Assembly (NCBI RefSeq): GCF_015319165.1
Contig: NZ_JADIVZ010000001.1
Span: forward strand, 1 to 64,000
Reading direction: 5' to 3'
DNA from: Nocardioides acrostichi
GTDB taxonomy: Bacteria > Actinomycetota > Actinomycetes > Propionibacteriales > Nocardioidaceae
DNA: 64,000 bases
Shown here: piece after piece, positions 52,701 through 61,622 of the stretch
How positions within the stretch are numbered: position 1 is the first letter of the stretch
Layout: every line of letters begins with the position of its first letter
Notes under the pieces: model-generated
Seen by the model: only the letters and a program-made list of their open reading frames with translations
Told to the model about the DNA's origin: nothing
The model's database searches: none
Made by a program: the position numbers and the translations under genes

Positions 52701-52724
52701 GGCCTAGTCCGACATGACTAGGCC
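52701..52724. promoter_or_regulatory. 9-bp inverted repeat upstream of the haemoglobin gene
   Basis: GGCCTAGTC-CGACAT-GACTAGGCC is a perfect dyad 96-119 bases upstream of the haemoglobin start. It may be a regulator-binding site for the haemoglobin-permease pair. A second palindrome (GGCCGG-AA-CCGGCC) lies at 52755-52768. Confidence 0.5.
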
Positions 52725-52797
52725 CGGCTAGCGGCACTGGGTGGTGGGGGCTGCGGCCGGAACCGGCCGGCAGACGATGGATCTGCCCCAGGATGCG

Positions 52798-52837
52798 AAC
52801 ACCCCCTGAGCTGCTTTCGTGCAGGTCAGGGGGTGTT
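52798..52837 (-). terminator. terminator after tRNA-Lys
   Basis: AACACCCCCTGA pairs with TCAGGGGGTGTT in a 12-bp perfect stem with a 16-base loop. It lies six bases beyond the 3' end of the tRNA (minus strand). There is no long T tract. Confidence 0.75.
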
Positions 52838-52842
52838 TCCGG

Positions 52843-52915
<73 letters not shown>

Positions 52916-53046
52916 TTGCCTCCCAGGGCGTCGCAGACACTACCAGCGCCTCTCGAGGAGTATGAAATCCGAAAGCGAGAGCGGTCACCGGTCGGTGATG
53001 AGAAGGTGGGCCCGGGGCACCGAACCGACATGGATGGAGCGAGCTG

Positions 53047-55167
53047 ATGATCCCGGGCCTCCTGGAGCGAGCCCGGCTGGGTTCGGGAACGGTCGGCTCC
53101 TTGGCCATGCTCGCCCTGAGCTGGTTTCTCGCGACGGTGACGCTGCCGACCAGCGCCGGTGTGGGTTGGCCCGAAGGGTTCTGGCCGCTCGGGTTGGCTC
53201 TCGGCGCCCTCCGCATACAGCCGACTGCCACGGCACGCCTCTTGACGCCTCTGGTCACGCTCATGGTCGGCGTCACGGCCCTGGCGCAGGGCGCCGACTG
53301 GGACGTCGCCGTCGTCCTTGCGCTGACGGCGACGGCCGCTGTTGCCGTCACCGAAGCGGCCCTGCGCCACGACGATCCCTCGACGTTCACGCTCAAGGGG
53401 ACGCACGGCCTGCTGCGCTACGGCCTGGGGTCGCTGGCCGGCGGGGCGGTGTTGCTGCCCGGGGGCCTGCTGGCGGCGACGATGGACGGCGACGTCGATG
53501 TTCTCCTCGCCGCCGGGGGATGGACAGTACTGGGCATGTCGTCCTTCGCGGCGTACCTACCGCTCTTCGCTTCGATGCACGATCACCGGCCCGTCGCCCC
53601 CGTGGTCGAGCTGTGGTTGCAGCGTGCGCTGCTCTTGGTCTTCCTCGCGATGTTCGCGATCCCCGCCGACTCGCCTCCCCTGATCCTGCTCATCGTCCCG
53701 ATCCTCGTCTGGGCCGCAGACCGGGCCCGCGCGGGCGAGGCGCTGGCGCAGCTGTATCTGGTGATCGGAGTCGTGGGGCTCTTGACCAGTGCCGGGCGAG
53801 GCACGCTGTCGGGTATGGCCAAGGCCTACGGGGTCGACGAGCACTGGGCGGTGATCGTCCAGTCGGTGTTCATCATGGTGTTGGCCGTGGTGACCGTGAC
53901 GGTGATGGTGCGGATCGGCGAGCAGTCGTTCCTGGTCGACTTCGCGCGCGCCGAGCGCGACCGCCTCGACGCCGTCGTCCAGGCGGCGACCGGCACGGCG
54001 ATCATCGTGACGGACGAGGACGTGCTCATCTCCGCCTGGAACCCGGGGGCGGAGCGTCTGCTCGGCTACTCCGCGGACGAGGTGATCGGATGCTCGCCGG
54101 CGATGCTGCACTCGGCCGAGGCGATCCACGAGAAGGGTGTGGAGCTGGGGCTCGACGACCCCGACGACTTCAACCTGATCTGCGCGACCCTCCTGCGACC
54201 GGAGCACCGCGGCACGCTGTACCGCTTTCGCCGCAAGGACGGCGTCGAGCGCTGGCACAGCTTCACCCTCAACGTCGTAGCCGGTGACACCGGTGCGGCC
54301 GCCTTCGTGGCGACGTCCGAGGACGTCACCGAGCGCATCGAGAACGAGCACGCCCTGGCGCGCACACTGGAAAGGCTGAAGGAGGTCGACCGGCTCAAGG
54401 ACACCTTCGTCTCCAGCATCAGCCACGAGCTGCGAACCCCCATGGCCAGCATCGGCGGCTACCTCGAGCTGTTGCTCGAGGGCCACCTCGGCGTGCTGTC
54501 CGGCGAGCAGCGTCAGGCACTGGGCCGGGTCCAGGCCAACAACAACCGGCTCGGGTCCTTGGTGGAGGATCTGCTGACCCTCTCGCGCGCGCAGGCGATG
54601 CCGACGTGGGGCACGGTCGATGAGCATCAGATGGATCTGCGGGAGGTCGTCGTCGACGGGTTCGAGATGGCGGTGCCGGCCCTGGAGCGCCCCGATCTGA
54701 AGCTGGAGCTGCGGATGCCCGAGGAGCGTGTCGACTTCGCCGGCTCGCGTCAGCTGCTCGAGTCGCTCGTGTCGAACCTGGTCGGCAACGCGGTCAAGTT
54801 CACGCCGGACGACGGCTCCGTGCTCGCGGAGCTGACCAGCGACGACGCCGAGGTCCAGATCGTGGTGCAGGACTCCGGCATCGGGATCCCGGTCGACGAG
54901 CAGGAGCGCCTCTTCGACAACTTCTTCCGCTCCTCGATCAGCGTTCAGCGGGCCATTCCGGGCACGGGGCTCGGGCTGTCGATCGTGCGCGCGGTCGTGC
55001 GCGCCTACCAGGGCAGCATCGCGATCGACTCCGCCGAGGGTCGGGGGACGACGGTCCGCGTGCGGCTGCCCTTGGCCCGCGCGGAGAACCCCGGCCCGGA
55101 GACCGACGAACCGGTGCACGCGACCGGGGCCCGGCCAGGTGCGGGAGGGTCAGCGCAGGGCGAGTAG
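53047..55167 (+). CDS. membrane sensor histidine kinase with PAS domain
   Basis: Protein of 706 residues from ATG 53047. About eight N-terminal membrane helices (1-300) form a MASE1-like integral sensor. A PAS domain follows (about 310-430: VVQAATGTAIIVTDEDVLIS, WNPGAERLLGYSADEVIG). HisKA has SSISHELRTPMASIGGYLEL (His460). HATPase_c has NLVGNAVKFTPDDGSV (N), DSGIGIPVDEQERLFDNFFR (G1/F) and GTGLGLSIVRAV (G2). No response regulator is adjacent. The 3' end overlaps the convergent oxidoreductase gene by 18 bases. Confidence 0.93.
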   Translation: MIPGLLERARLGSGTVGSLAMLALSWFLATVTLPTSAGVGWPEGFWPLGLALGALRIQPTATARLLTPLVTLMVGVTALAQGADWDVAVVLALTATAAVAVTEAALRHDDPSTFTLKGTHGLLRYGLGSLAGGAVLLPGGLLAATMDGDVDVLLAAGGWTVLGMSSFAAYLPLFASMHDHRPVAPVVELWLQRALLLVFLAMFAIPADSPPLILLIVPILVWAADRARAGEALAQLYLVIGVVGLLTSAGRGTLSGMAKAYGVDEHWAVIVQSVFIMVLAVVTVTVMVRIGEQSFLVDFARAERDRLDAVVQAATGTAIIVTDEDVLISAWNPGAERLLGYSADEVIGCSPAMLHSAEAIHEKGVELGLDDPDDFNLICATLLRPEHRGTLYRFRRKDGVERWHSFTLNVVAGDTGAAAFVATSEDVTERIENEHALARTLERLKEVDRLKDTFVSSISHELRTPMASIGGYLELLLEGHLGVLSGEQRQALGRVQANNNRLGSLVEDLLTLSRAQAMPTWGTVDEHQMDLREVVVDGFEMAVPALERPDLKLELRMPEERVDFAGSRQLLESLVSNLVGNAVKFTPDDGSVLAELTSDDAEVQIVVQDSGIGIPVDEQERLFDNFFRSSISVQRAIPGTGLGLSIVRAVVRAYQGSIAIDSAEGRGTTVRVRLPLARAENPGPETDEPVHATGARPGAGGSAQGE

Positions 55168-56745
55168 GGCATGGGCAGCGTGATGGCCGCCCAGCCCGGA
55201 GACTGCCCCACCGCGCCGGGCACCGGAACCGCAGAGCAGCACCCGCGCACAGCTGGTGGCCACGCCCCACGCCCGGGCCGGGGAGTCGAGATCCTCGGAG
55301 TCGGTGGCCCAGGGCCAGGCGAGATCGCCGTGGAAGATGTGTCCGCCGGGCATGGCCAGGTCGGCCTCGACGTCTTGGGGGATCTTCGCCTCGATGCACG
55401 AGGTGCCGTCCTCGTTGCGGTACAGACAGTCCTCCAGCGGCTCCGCGAGGTGCTCCTGCAGCGCGGCCAGTGCCCGGTCGACGGCGATCTGCTTGCGTTC
55501 GGCCGCCTCGGCGGGCGAGCCGTCGAAGAGGCCGGCCGGAGTGTGGAGGCCGAAGTAGGTCAGCGTGTGGGTGCCCTTCGGTGCGTCACCGAGGATGGAG
55601 GAATCGGTGAGGCTGTGGCAGTACACCTCGCCCGGCATCCGGCTCGGCAGGTGGCCGGCAGCGGCCTCGGCGTGGGCGCGCTCGATCTCCGAGTAGCTCT
55701 CGGCGAGATGCAGGGTGCCCGCGAACGCCTCCGTCGGGTCGGCGCCCGAGCGCAGCGCGGGCAGTCGGCGCAGCAGCAGGTTGATCTTCAGTTGCGAGCC
55801 CGCCGGCTTGGCGTCGGCCGGCTCCTCGCCCAGCAGTCCGGCGAGGGTCCACGGGGCGACGCCGGACAGCACGTACCCCGCCTGCACGGTGTGGACGCCG
55901 GCCGCGTCTCGCCAGGTGATCTCGGCGCCGTCGTCGTCGGTGTCGATGCCACCCACGTCGGCACCCGTCACGATCTCGGCCCCGGCGCGCACGGCGGTGC
56001 GAGCCAAGGCGTCGGTCACCGCACCCATGCCGCCCACGGGCACCCGCCACTCGCCGGTGCCGTTGCCGACGAGGTGGTAGAGGAAGCAACGGTTCTGCAC
56101 CAGCGAGGCGTCGCGCATGGAGGCGAAGGTGCCGATCAGGCCGTCGGTCGCGACGAGGCCGCGCACGAGGTCGTCGGAGAACCGGCGCTCGACGGCGGCG
56201 CCGAGAGGCTCTTCGACGACATCGCGCCAGATGTCGGAGGAGATGCGTGAGCGTAGATCCCTCTCGCGGGGCAGCGGCTGCATCAGGGTCGGCGCCACCA
56301 CCTCGGCGAGCGTGGCCACCTCGCCGTAGAACTGCTGCCAGGCCGCGTACTCATCGTCGCCGCCGGTGAGGTCGCGAAAGGACGCCGCCGTGGCCGCGGA
56401 CTCGGGCCGGTGCACGTGCAGGCCGGTGGGTCGCCCACCTCGCATCGTGGGCGTGTAGGAGGCGGTGCTGCGCGAGGCGAGCCGGATGTCGAGGTCGAGG
56501 TCGGCGACGAGGGCCTCGGGCATGACCGACACCAGGTAGGAGTAGCGCGACAGCCGGACCGGATGACCGGGGAAGGCGGCCGCGGAGACGGCCGCGCCGC
56601 CGGTGTGGTCGAGACGCTCCAGCACCAGCGTGGCCAGCCCCGCGCGGGCCAGGTAGGCCGCCGCGGTGAGTCCGTTGTGACCGCCGCCGACGACGACGAC
56701 GTCGTAGCGTGCACGAAGCGTGGGACTCGCGGGCGTCGAGGTCAT
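55150..56745 (-). CDS. FAD-dependent phytoene-desaturase-like oxidoreductase (PYROXD2 type)
   Basis: Protein of 531 residues from ATG 56745. The Rossmann motif YDVVVVGGGHNGLTAAAYLA and LVLERLDHTGGAAVS at the N-terminus bind FAD. The C-terminus LLCGSGARRGGAVSGLGGH is the second FAD contact. The middle contains VPVGGMGAVTDALA. The family includes carotenoid desaturases and PYROXD2-type proteins. No carotenoid genes are nearby, so the substrate is open. The stop of the upstream GNAT gene overlaps its start (ATGA). Confidence 0.9.
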   Translation of the reverse strand: MTSTPASPTLRARYDVVVVGGGHNGLTAAAYLARAGLATLVLERLDHTGGAAVSAAAFPGHPVRLSRYSYLVSVMPEALVADLDLDIRLASRSTASYTPTMRGGRPTGLHVHRPESAATAASFRDLTGGDDEYAAWQQFYGEVATLAEVVAPTLMQPLPRERDLRSRISSDIWRDVVEEPLGAAVERRFSDDLVRGLVATDGLIGTFASMRDASLVQNRCFLYHLVGNGTGEWRVPVGGMGAVTDALARTAVRAGAEIVTGADVGGIDTDDDGAEITWRDAAGVHTVQAGYVLSGVAPWTLAGLLGEEPADAKPAGSQLKINLLLRRLPALRSGADPTEAFAGTLHLAESYSEIERAHAEAAAGHLPSRMPGEVYCHSLTDSSILGDAPKGTHTLTYFGLHTPAGLFDGSPAEAAERKQIAVDRALAALQEHLAEPLEDCLYRNEDGTSCIEAKIPQDVEADLAMPGGHIFHGDLAWPWATDSEDLDSPARAWGVATSCARVLLCGSGARRGGAVSGLGGHHAAHALLALR

Positions 56746-57296
56746 CCCGCCACGTTATCGGGCTCGCCGGACGCCGCGCGGACGGTGTCGGGCAGGGTCT
56801 TCTCGAAGAACAGCTCCGCCGCGGCGTTGTCGTTGTAGCGCTCGACCTCGCGGTAGCCGGCGCGTTCGTAGAGGGTCACGGCCTCGGTGAGGTGCCGCTT
56901 GGTGTCGAGCAGCACGCGCCGATGCCCCAGGTCGAGGGCGCGCCGCTCGAGGTGGCGCAGCATCCGGGCCCCGAGGCCGGCCCCCCGCCAGTCCTCGGCG
57001 ACCCACATCCGCTTGACCTCGGCGGTGCTCACCTCGGTGGAGAGCAGCGGCAACGCCCGGACGCCGCCGACCGCCACGGGGCGGCCCTGGCTGACGGCGA
57101 GCAGGTAGTGCCCACCGGGGTCGAGGAGGGCGTCCCCGTCGGCCAGCCGGAAGCCACCCGGGGTGCGACGGTCGAGCTCGGCGACGTAGCGCGTCACGCA
57201 CTCCACGACGTCCGGGTCGTCGTCGGGTCGTCGTTCGATCGAGACGGTCGCGGCGCGCGCGAGCTGGCGAGGCGGCGTCCCCGGGCGGCGGGTCAT
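56742..57296 (-). CDS. GNAT-family N-acetyltransferase
   Basis: Protein of 184 residues from ATG 57296. GNAT blocks: YLLAVSQGRPVAVGGVRALP, AEVKRMWVAEDWRGAGLGAR (acetyl-CoA loop R-x-x-G-x-G/A), LDLGHRRVLLDTKRHLTEAV and LYERAGYREVERYND. It is overlapped by the oxidoreductase start, forming a two-gene unit. Substrate unknown. Confidence 0.92.
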   Translation of the reverse strand: MTRRPGTPPRQLARAATVSIERRPDDDPDVVECVTRYVAELDRRTPGGFRLADGDALLDPGGHYLLAVSQGRPVAVGGVRALPLLSTEVSTAEVKRMWVAEDWRGAGLGARMLRHLERRALDLGHRRVLLDTKRHLTEAVTLYERAGYREVERYNDNAAAELFFEKTLPDTVRAASGEPDNVAG

Positions 57297-57344
57297 GTCG
57301 TCCGACCCTAGTCAGGCCATGCGGCCCCGAGGCGTGAAGGCGCA

Positions 57345-57380
57345 GAACCCCTGGCCGGACTGGAGTCCGACCAGGGGTTC
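57345..57380 (-). terminator. terminator after tRNA-His
   Basis: GAACCCCTGG pairs with CCAGGGGTTC, continued by CGGAC with GTCCG around a TGGA loop. It is located 12 bases beyond the tRNA 3' end on the minus strand. Confidence 0.75.
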
Positions 57381-57395
57381 CCTGATGCTACGTGG

Positions 57396-57469
57396 GGTGA
57401 GCGACGGGACTTGAACCCGCGACCCTCGCGACCACAACGCGATGCTCTACCAGCTGAGCTACGCCCACC
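57396..57469 (-). tRNA. tRNA-His (anticodon GUG)
   Basis: A minus-strand tRNA with the extra G at position -1 opposite C73, typical of His tRNA. Acceptor GTGGGCG/CGCTCAC, D arm AGCTCAGCTGGTAGAGC, anticodon loop TTGTGGT giving GUG, T arm GCGGGTTCAAGTCCCGT. CCA is encoded just beyond (to 57393). Confidence 0.95.
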
Positions 57470-57534
57470 GTGGGCCCGGAGTGCCGGACCGGGGACGAGT
57501 GTAGGGCGTGCTCGCCGCCGCCACCGAATCCGGG

Positions 57535-58155
57535 TCAGTGCTCGTGACCGATGCCCGTGATCGAGCCACCGTGACGCTCGGCGATGTGCCGGCTGGTGCC
57601 GGTGTCCGGGCCGGGCGGCGGCACGAAGACCGCCTCGCGGTAGTAGCGCAGCTCCTCGATGCTCTCCTGGATGTCGGCCAGCGCCCGGTGGTTGCCGCGC
57701 TTCTCGGGCGAGGCGTAGTAGACGCGCGGGTACCAGCGCCGCGAGAGCTCCTTGATCGAGGAGACGTCGACGATCCGGTAGTGCAGGAAGCCCTCGAGGT
57801 CGGGCATGTCGCGGGCGAGGTAGGCGCGATCGGTGGCCACGGTGTTGCCGGCCAGGGGTGGCCGGCTGCCGTCCGCGCAGTGCTGACGCACGTAGTCGAG
57901 CACCGTCTGCTCGGCCTCGCCCATGCTCACGCCGTCGGCCAGCGCCTCGAGCAGCCCGGACTTCTCGTGCATCTCCCGCACGAAGGGGACCATCTGCTCC
58001 AGCGCCTCCGCGGGGGGCTTGATGATGACGTCGACACCCTCGCCGAGGATGTTGAGGTCGAAGTCGGTGACCAGCGCGGCGACCTCGATCAGGGCATCGT
58101 TGCGGAGGTCCAGTCCGGTCATCTCGCAGTCGATCCACACCAGTCGGTCGGTCAT
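57535..58155 (-). CDS. orn: oligoribonuclease
   Basis: Protein of 206 residues from ATG 58155. DEDDh exonuclease: [20 protein letters not shown] (Asp, Glu), [20 protein letters not shown] (Asp) and [18 protein letters not shown] (His, Asp). It degrades 2- to 5-nt RNA, including pGpG from cyclic-di-GMP breakdown. The C-terminal 20 residues are a His-containing extension (RHIAERHGG). tRNA-His precedes it in the usual actinobacterial neighbourhood. Confidence 0.95.
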   Translation of the reverse strand: MTDRLVWIDCEMTGLDLRNDALIEVAALVTDFDLNILGEGVDVIIKPPAEALEQMVPFVREMHEKSGLLEALADGVSMGEAEQTVLDYVRQHCADGSRPPLAGNTVATDRAYLARDMPDLEGFLHYRIVDVSSIKELSRRWYPRVYYASPEKRGNHRALADIQESIEELRYYREAVFVPPPGPDTGTSRHIAERHGGSITGIGHEH

Positions 58156-58226
58156 GGCTGCACCCTACGCCCCGGCCGGCGTCCCTTTTCGGGGGTCGTT
58201 CGGCCGCGGCCACTACGCTCGGCTGC

Positions 58227-58706
58227 GTGCAGGCGACGACGCGGACGACGACTCTGGCCTGGGTGGGCCTGCTCGTGCGGCTGGTGGTGGGTGGCGTGTG
58301 GATCGTGGCGGGTGCGATCAAGCTGCCCGACCCCGATGCGGGGATCGATGCCGTGCGTGCCTACCAACTGCTCCCCGGGGCGGTCGTGCCCGCCGTCGGA
58401 CTGCTGCTCCCGATCGTCGAGGTGGTCGTCGGGGTCGCGCTCGTGCTGGGCCTGCTCACCCGGTTCGCGGCTGTCGTCTCGTGTCTGCTGTTCGTTGCGT
58501 TCATCGCCGGCATCTCCTCGGCCTGGGCGCGCGGCATCACCATCGACTGCGGCTGCTTCGGCGGCGGTGGGTACGACCCCGACGCCGCCGCGAAGTACCC
58601 CTGGGAGATCGCTCGCGACGTCGCGCTCTTGGCGGCGTCGGCTTTCCTGGTCTGGCGCGGTCGCCGCACGCGGTGGGCGCTCGACGCGAGACTGTTCCGC
58701 ACCTGA
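58227..58706 (+). CDS. MauE-family membrane protein
   Basis: Protein of 159 residues from GTG 58227. Four membrane helices with the signature LVVGGVWIVAGAIKLPDPDA (helix 1) and ITIDCGCFGGGG near residue 110, whose Cys pair fits a DsbD/MauE-like redox role. It lies 43 bases before a DsbA-like protein, so it probably supplies reducing or oxidising equivalents to that extracytoplasmic thioredoxin-fold protein. Confidence 0.9.
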   Translation: MQATTRTTTLAWVGLLVRLVVGGVWIVAGAIKLPDPDAGIDAVRAYQLLPGAVVPAVGLLLPIVEVVVGVALVLGLLTRFAAVVSCLLFVAFIAGISSAWARGITIDCGCFGGGGYDPDAAAKYPWEIARDVALLAASAFLVWRGRRTRWALDARLFRT

Positions 58707-58749
58707 CACGACCCCCCGACACGACCCAGACCCGGAGGACCACGAGGCC

Positions 58750-59481
58750 ATGGCCAAGAAGAAGCCCGTCCACGACCGAGCCGCGAAGGCGCAGGCCGCG
58801 CGCGACCAGCAGCAGCGCTCGGAGCGCCGCCGCACGCTGCTCTCGGTCGGCGGCGTGGTGCTCGTCATGGCGCTCATCGTCGGCATCGCCCTCTTCGTCC
58901 AGCAGTCACGCACGACCACGGTCGACGCGGCCGCGGCCAGCTCGGAGGGCACCTACGGCGTCGCCGTCGGACCCGACGACGCCCCGCACGAGGTCATCGT
59001 CTACGAGGACTTCCTCTGCCCCTACTGCGGCGAGCTCGAGAAGGTCACGCACGAGAAGCTGACCGCCGCCGCAGAGGCCGGCAAGGTGCAGGTCGAGTAC
59101 CGCCCCTTCGACCTGCTCTCCCAGATCAGTGACTACTCGGCCCGCGCCGCCAACGCGTTCGCGGTCGTGCTCGACGCCTCCGGCCCGGACGTCGCGAAGA
59201 AGTTCCACGACCTGCTCTACGAGAACCAGCCGGAGGAGTCGGCGGCCACGTTCCCGAGCAACGAGGATCTGCTGGAGCTGGCCGTCAAGGCCGGGGCGAA
59301 GGAGGCCGACGTGTCCGACGGCATCCTCAACGACACCATGAACGACTGGGTCGTCAAGGCCACGAAGGCCGCCGAGGATGCCGGCGTGCGCGGCACCCCG
59401 ACCGTGCTGCTCGACGGCAAGGTCGTGCAGGCCGGCTCGATCGACGAGATGGCTCAGAAGGTGCTCGACGCCGTCGAGTGA
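58750..59481 (+). CDS. membrane-anchored DsbA-like thiol oxidoreductase
   Basis: Protein of 243 residues from ATG 58750. It has a basic cytoplasmic tail (MAKKKPVHDRAAKAQAARD), one membrane helix (TLLSVGGVVLVMALIVGIA) and an external thioredoxin fold. The active site VYEDFLCPYCGELEKV carries CPYC, and the cis-Pro loop is VRGTPTVLLDGK. It should catalyse disulfide formation in exported proteins. The 3' end overlaps the convergent PIG-L gene by 28 bases. Confidence 0.93.
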   Translation: MAKKKPVHDRAAKAQAARDQQQRSERRRTLLSVGGVVLVMALIVGIALFVQQSRTTTVDAAAASSEGTYGVAVGPDDAPHEVIVYEDFLCPYCGELEKVTHEKLTAAAEAGKVQVEYRPFDLLSQISDYSARAANAFAVVLDASGPDVAKKFHDLLYENQPEESAATFPSNEDLLELAVKAGAKEADVSDGILNDTMNDWVVKATKAAEDAGVRGTPTVLLDGKVVQAGSIDEMAQKVLDAVE

Positions 59482-60230
59482 GCCCCGGCGCTCGCGTCGG
59501 CGGGTGCCTGGCCGGCCGGCGGCACGAACACGTGCTCGGCGGGGCCGGTGAAGTGGTCGAGCAGGGGGCCGCTGAGCGACTCCGAGCCGGTCGTGCTGAG
59601 CGACTCCAGTTGCGAGGCGTGGGCGCGGATCGCGGCCAACTTCGTCGCGTGCTCCTCGTCGTCGAGGTCGATGCTGCGCATCGCCTCCCACGGGGCGTCC
59701 GCGGGGCTCGTGGTGCGCCACATCAGCACGGGGTACTCCAGCAACGCCGCGCCGGTGTCGGCCGCCACCCGGGCCGCGGCGCGGCCGGCGGCGTCGTGGT
59801 CATCGTGGCCGTCGTGCCGCCACGGGGCCACCAGTACGGTGTGCGACCCGTCTCCGACGATCTCGCCGAGGGCGGTCACGACCTGGTCCTCGACGGCGCT
59901 CACGCCGCCGTCCGGTGCGCCGAGGAACACCACCGGCGAGCCGGGTGCGAGCACCTCGATGGCGGCGTCCATCTCGGCGAGCCGTTGCGTGGCCAGGGCG
60001 TGGCGGGTCGTCTCGCGGCGGGGCGGGTGTGAGTCCTCACCGGCGGTGAGCAGGACGAGGTAGACCTGGCGACCGCGTCGATGGGCGCCCGCGATGAGCC
60101 CGCCCACCCCCAGGCTCTCGTCGTCCGGATGGGCCGACACCACCACCACGCGGTCGCGATCGGCGAGGGCCTCGTCGAGCGTGAGTGTGCGCTGTCGCCA
60201 GCACGGATGCTCCTGCCAGGTTCTCGGCAC
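59454..60230 (-). CDS. PIG-L-family (LmbE-like) deacetylase
   Basis: Protein of 258 residues from GTG 60230. Zinc motif VVVSAHPDDESLGVGGLIAG (His, Asp, Asp) and APWRHDGHDDHDAAGRA (third ligand His). Related enzymes de-N-acetylate GlcNAc-inositol in mycothiol synthesis (MshB), conjugates (Mca) or other sugars. The C-terminal part differs from MshB, so the substrate is uncertain. Confidence 0.9.
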   Translation of the reverse strand: MPRTWQEHPCWRQRTLTLDEALADRDRVVVVSAHPDDESLGVGGLIAGAHRRGRQVYLVLLTAGEDSHPPRRETTRHALATQRLAEMDAAIEVLAPGSPVVFLGAPDGGVSAVEDQVVTALGEIVGDGSHTVLVAPWRHDGHDDHDAAGRAAARVAADTGAALLEYPVLMWRTTSPADAPWEAMRSIDLDDEEHATKLAAIRAHASQLESLSTTGSESLSGPLLDHFTGPAEHVFVPPAGQAPADASAGAHSTASSTF

Positions 60231-60376
60231 GGTGTTCCCTTCGGCGTCCTGGGTTCGGTGTCCGTGGACGGACGGGTGATCTCGGGACTGCGCCCACCGT
60301 AGGCGTCTGGTCCGGTCACGTCATCGTTCTCGTGGGTGAACCCGTAAGAGAGCGCGTCATCTCCTATTCTCGCCCC

Positions 60377-61063
60377 ATGTCAACCCACGGCCCGGTGCGT
60401 GTCGCGATCGTCAACGACTACGACGTCGTCGTGGCGGGAGTCGCCGCCCTGCTCAAGGCCTACGGCGACCGCGTGCGCGTCGTCGAGCTCAGCAGTGGCA
60501 TGAGCGTGCTCACCGACGTCGACATCGTCCTCTACGACACGTTCGGCCGCAGCGAGGGTCTCGCCGAGCTCGAGCGGCTGGTGCGCGACAGCGACGCCGT
60601 GGTCGTGGCCTACTCGTGGGACGTGGAGGACGCCCTGGTCGACGCCGTCCTCGCGGCCGGAGCGCGGGGGTACCTGCCCAAGTCCGTCACGGCCGGAGCG
60701 CTGGTGGAGGCCCTCGAGCGCGTGCACGCCGGTCAGGTGGTGCGCCCGCGCGCCTCGGGTGTCTCGGCGTCCGACGGGTCGCCCACCTCGGGCGAGCGGG
60801 AGTGGCCTGGCCGCGCGCACGGGCTGAGCGAGCGCGAGGGCGAGGTGATCGCTCTCATCACCCAGGGCCTCTCGAACCGCGAGATCGCCGAGCGCAGCTA
60901 CCTTTCCATCAACTCGGTGAAGACCTACGTGCGCACGGCCTACCGCAAGATCGGTGTGCACTCGCGCACCCAGGCTGCGCTGTGGGGCGTCCGTCACGGG
61001 TTCAGCCCGGACCGCAACCGGACGGTGGGCGAAGAGGCTGTCGCGCTCGAGACGGACGCCTAG
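60377..61063 (+). CDS. NarL/LuxR-type response regulator
   Basis: Protein of 228 residues from ATG 60377. The receiver has VRVAIVNDYDVVVAGVAALL (Asn-Asp instead of the acidic pair), DVDIVLYDTFGRSEG (probable phospho-Asp) and ARGYLPKSVTAGALVEAL (Lys). The linker is Ser/Pro-rich. The LuxR helix-turn-helix is LSEREGEVIALITQGLSNRE then SINSVKTYVRTAYRKIGV. The receiver is diverged and may respond without phosphorylation. It heads the cluster with a second receiver protein, a small peptide gene, a P450 and a kinase. Confidence 0.9.
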   Translation: MSTHGPVRVAIVNDYDVVVAGVAALLKAYGDRVRVVELSSGMSVLTDVDIVLYDTFGRSEGLAELERLVRDSDAVVVAYSWDVEDALVDAVLAAGARGYLPKSVTAGALVEALERVHAGQVVRPRASGVSASDGSPTSGEREWPGRAHGLSEREGEVIALITQGLSNREIAERSYLSINSVKTYVRTAYRKIGVHSRTQAALWGVRHGFSPDRNRTVGEEAVALETDA

Positions 61064-61124
61064 AAACTGCTGGTGATCTGGCCGAATGGCCGAGGCGCAG
61101 GGTAAAGCGCAATACCCTGGAGGA

Positions 61125-61526
61125 GTGTCTTCCCCTTCTCGGACGCTTCGGTTCCTCGTGGTCGAGGACACCGAGGACATCCGCGCGATCGTGACCTGGA
61201 TGATCCGGCGTCAGGGTCACGAGGTCGAGGAGGCGGCGGACGGCCTCGAGGCCGTCGAGATCCTGGGTCACAGCGACATCGACATCATGCTGCTCGACCT
61301 CTCCATGCCCCGCATGTCGGGCGAGGACGTCGTCCGCTGGATGCGCGCCCACCCCGAGGCGCACAGTGAGCCGTTGGTGGTGGTCATCAGCGCCTGGGCC
61401 GGCGACCGACGAGCCGACCTGGCCGAGCTGGGGGTGCAGCACGTGCTGTCCAAGCCGCTGCGACGCCACCACCTCGACGAACTCGTCGAGCTCGGGCTGC
61501 GGTATCGGTCTCGGCCGGGTGTTTGA
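61125..61526 (+). CDS. CheY-like single-domain response regulator
   Basis: Protein of 133 residues from GTG 61125; ATG 61086 would add 13 residues. GGAGG lies only one base from the GTG, so either start is possible. Receiver motifs: LRFLVVEDTEDIRAIVTWMI (acidic pair), IDIMLLDLSMPRMSGED (phospho-Asp), VVVISAWAG and HVLSKPLRRHHLDELV (Lys). It has no output domain. The GAF kinase gene 1.3 kb downstream is a possible partner. Confidence 0.9.
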   Translation: MSSPSRTLRFLVVEDTEDIRAIVTWMIRRQGHEVEEAADGLEAVEILGHSDIDIMLLDLSMPRMSGEDVVRWMRAHPEAHSEPLVVVISAWAGDRRADLAELGVQHVLSKPLRRHHLDELVELGLRYRSRPGV

Positions 61527-61540
61527 CCACGATGAAAAGG

Positions 61541-61558
61541 GATACCCTCATGGGTATC
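61541..61558. promoter_or_regulatory. inverted repeat upstream of the peptide-P450 genes
   Basis: GATACCC-TCAT-GGGTATC is a perfect 7-bp dyad, 65 bases before the peptide start. The related half-site pair GGGTA...TACCC occurs at 61101-61117, before the CheY-like gene. This suggests a common regulator for both genes. It could also be a small hairpin. Confidence 0.45.
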
Positions 61559-61622
61559 GGGATCAAGTCGTGGTTCCGAGCCGCGTGCACTCGCGCGGAC
61601 GTCTCTCGGAGGGAGAACTCTC

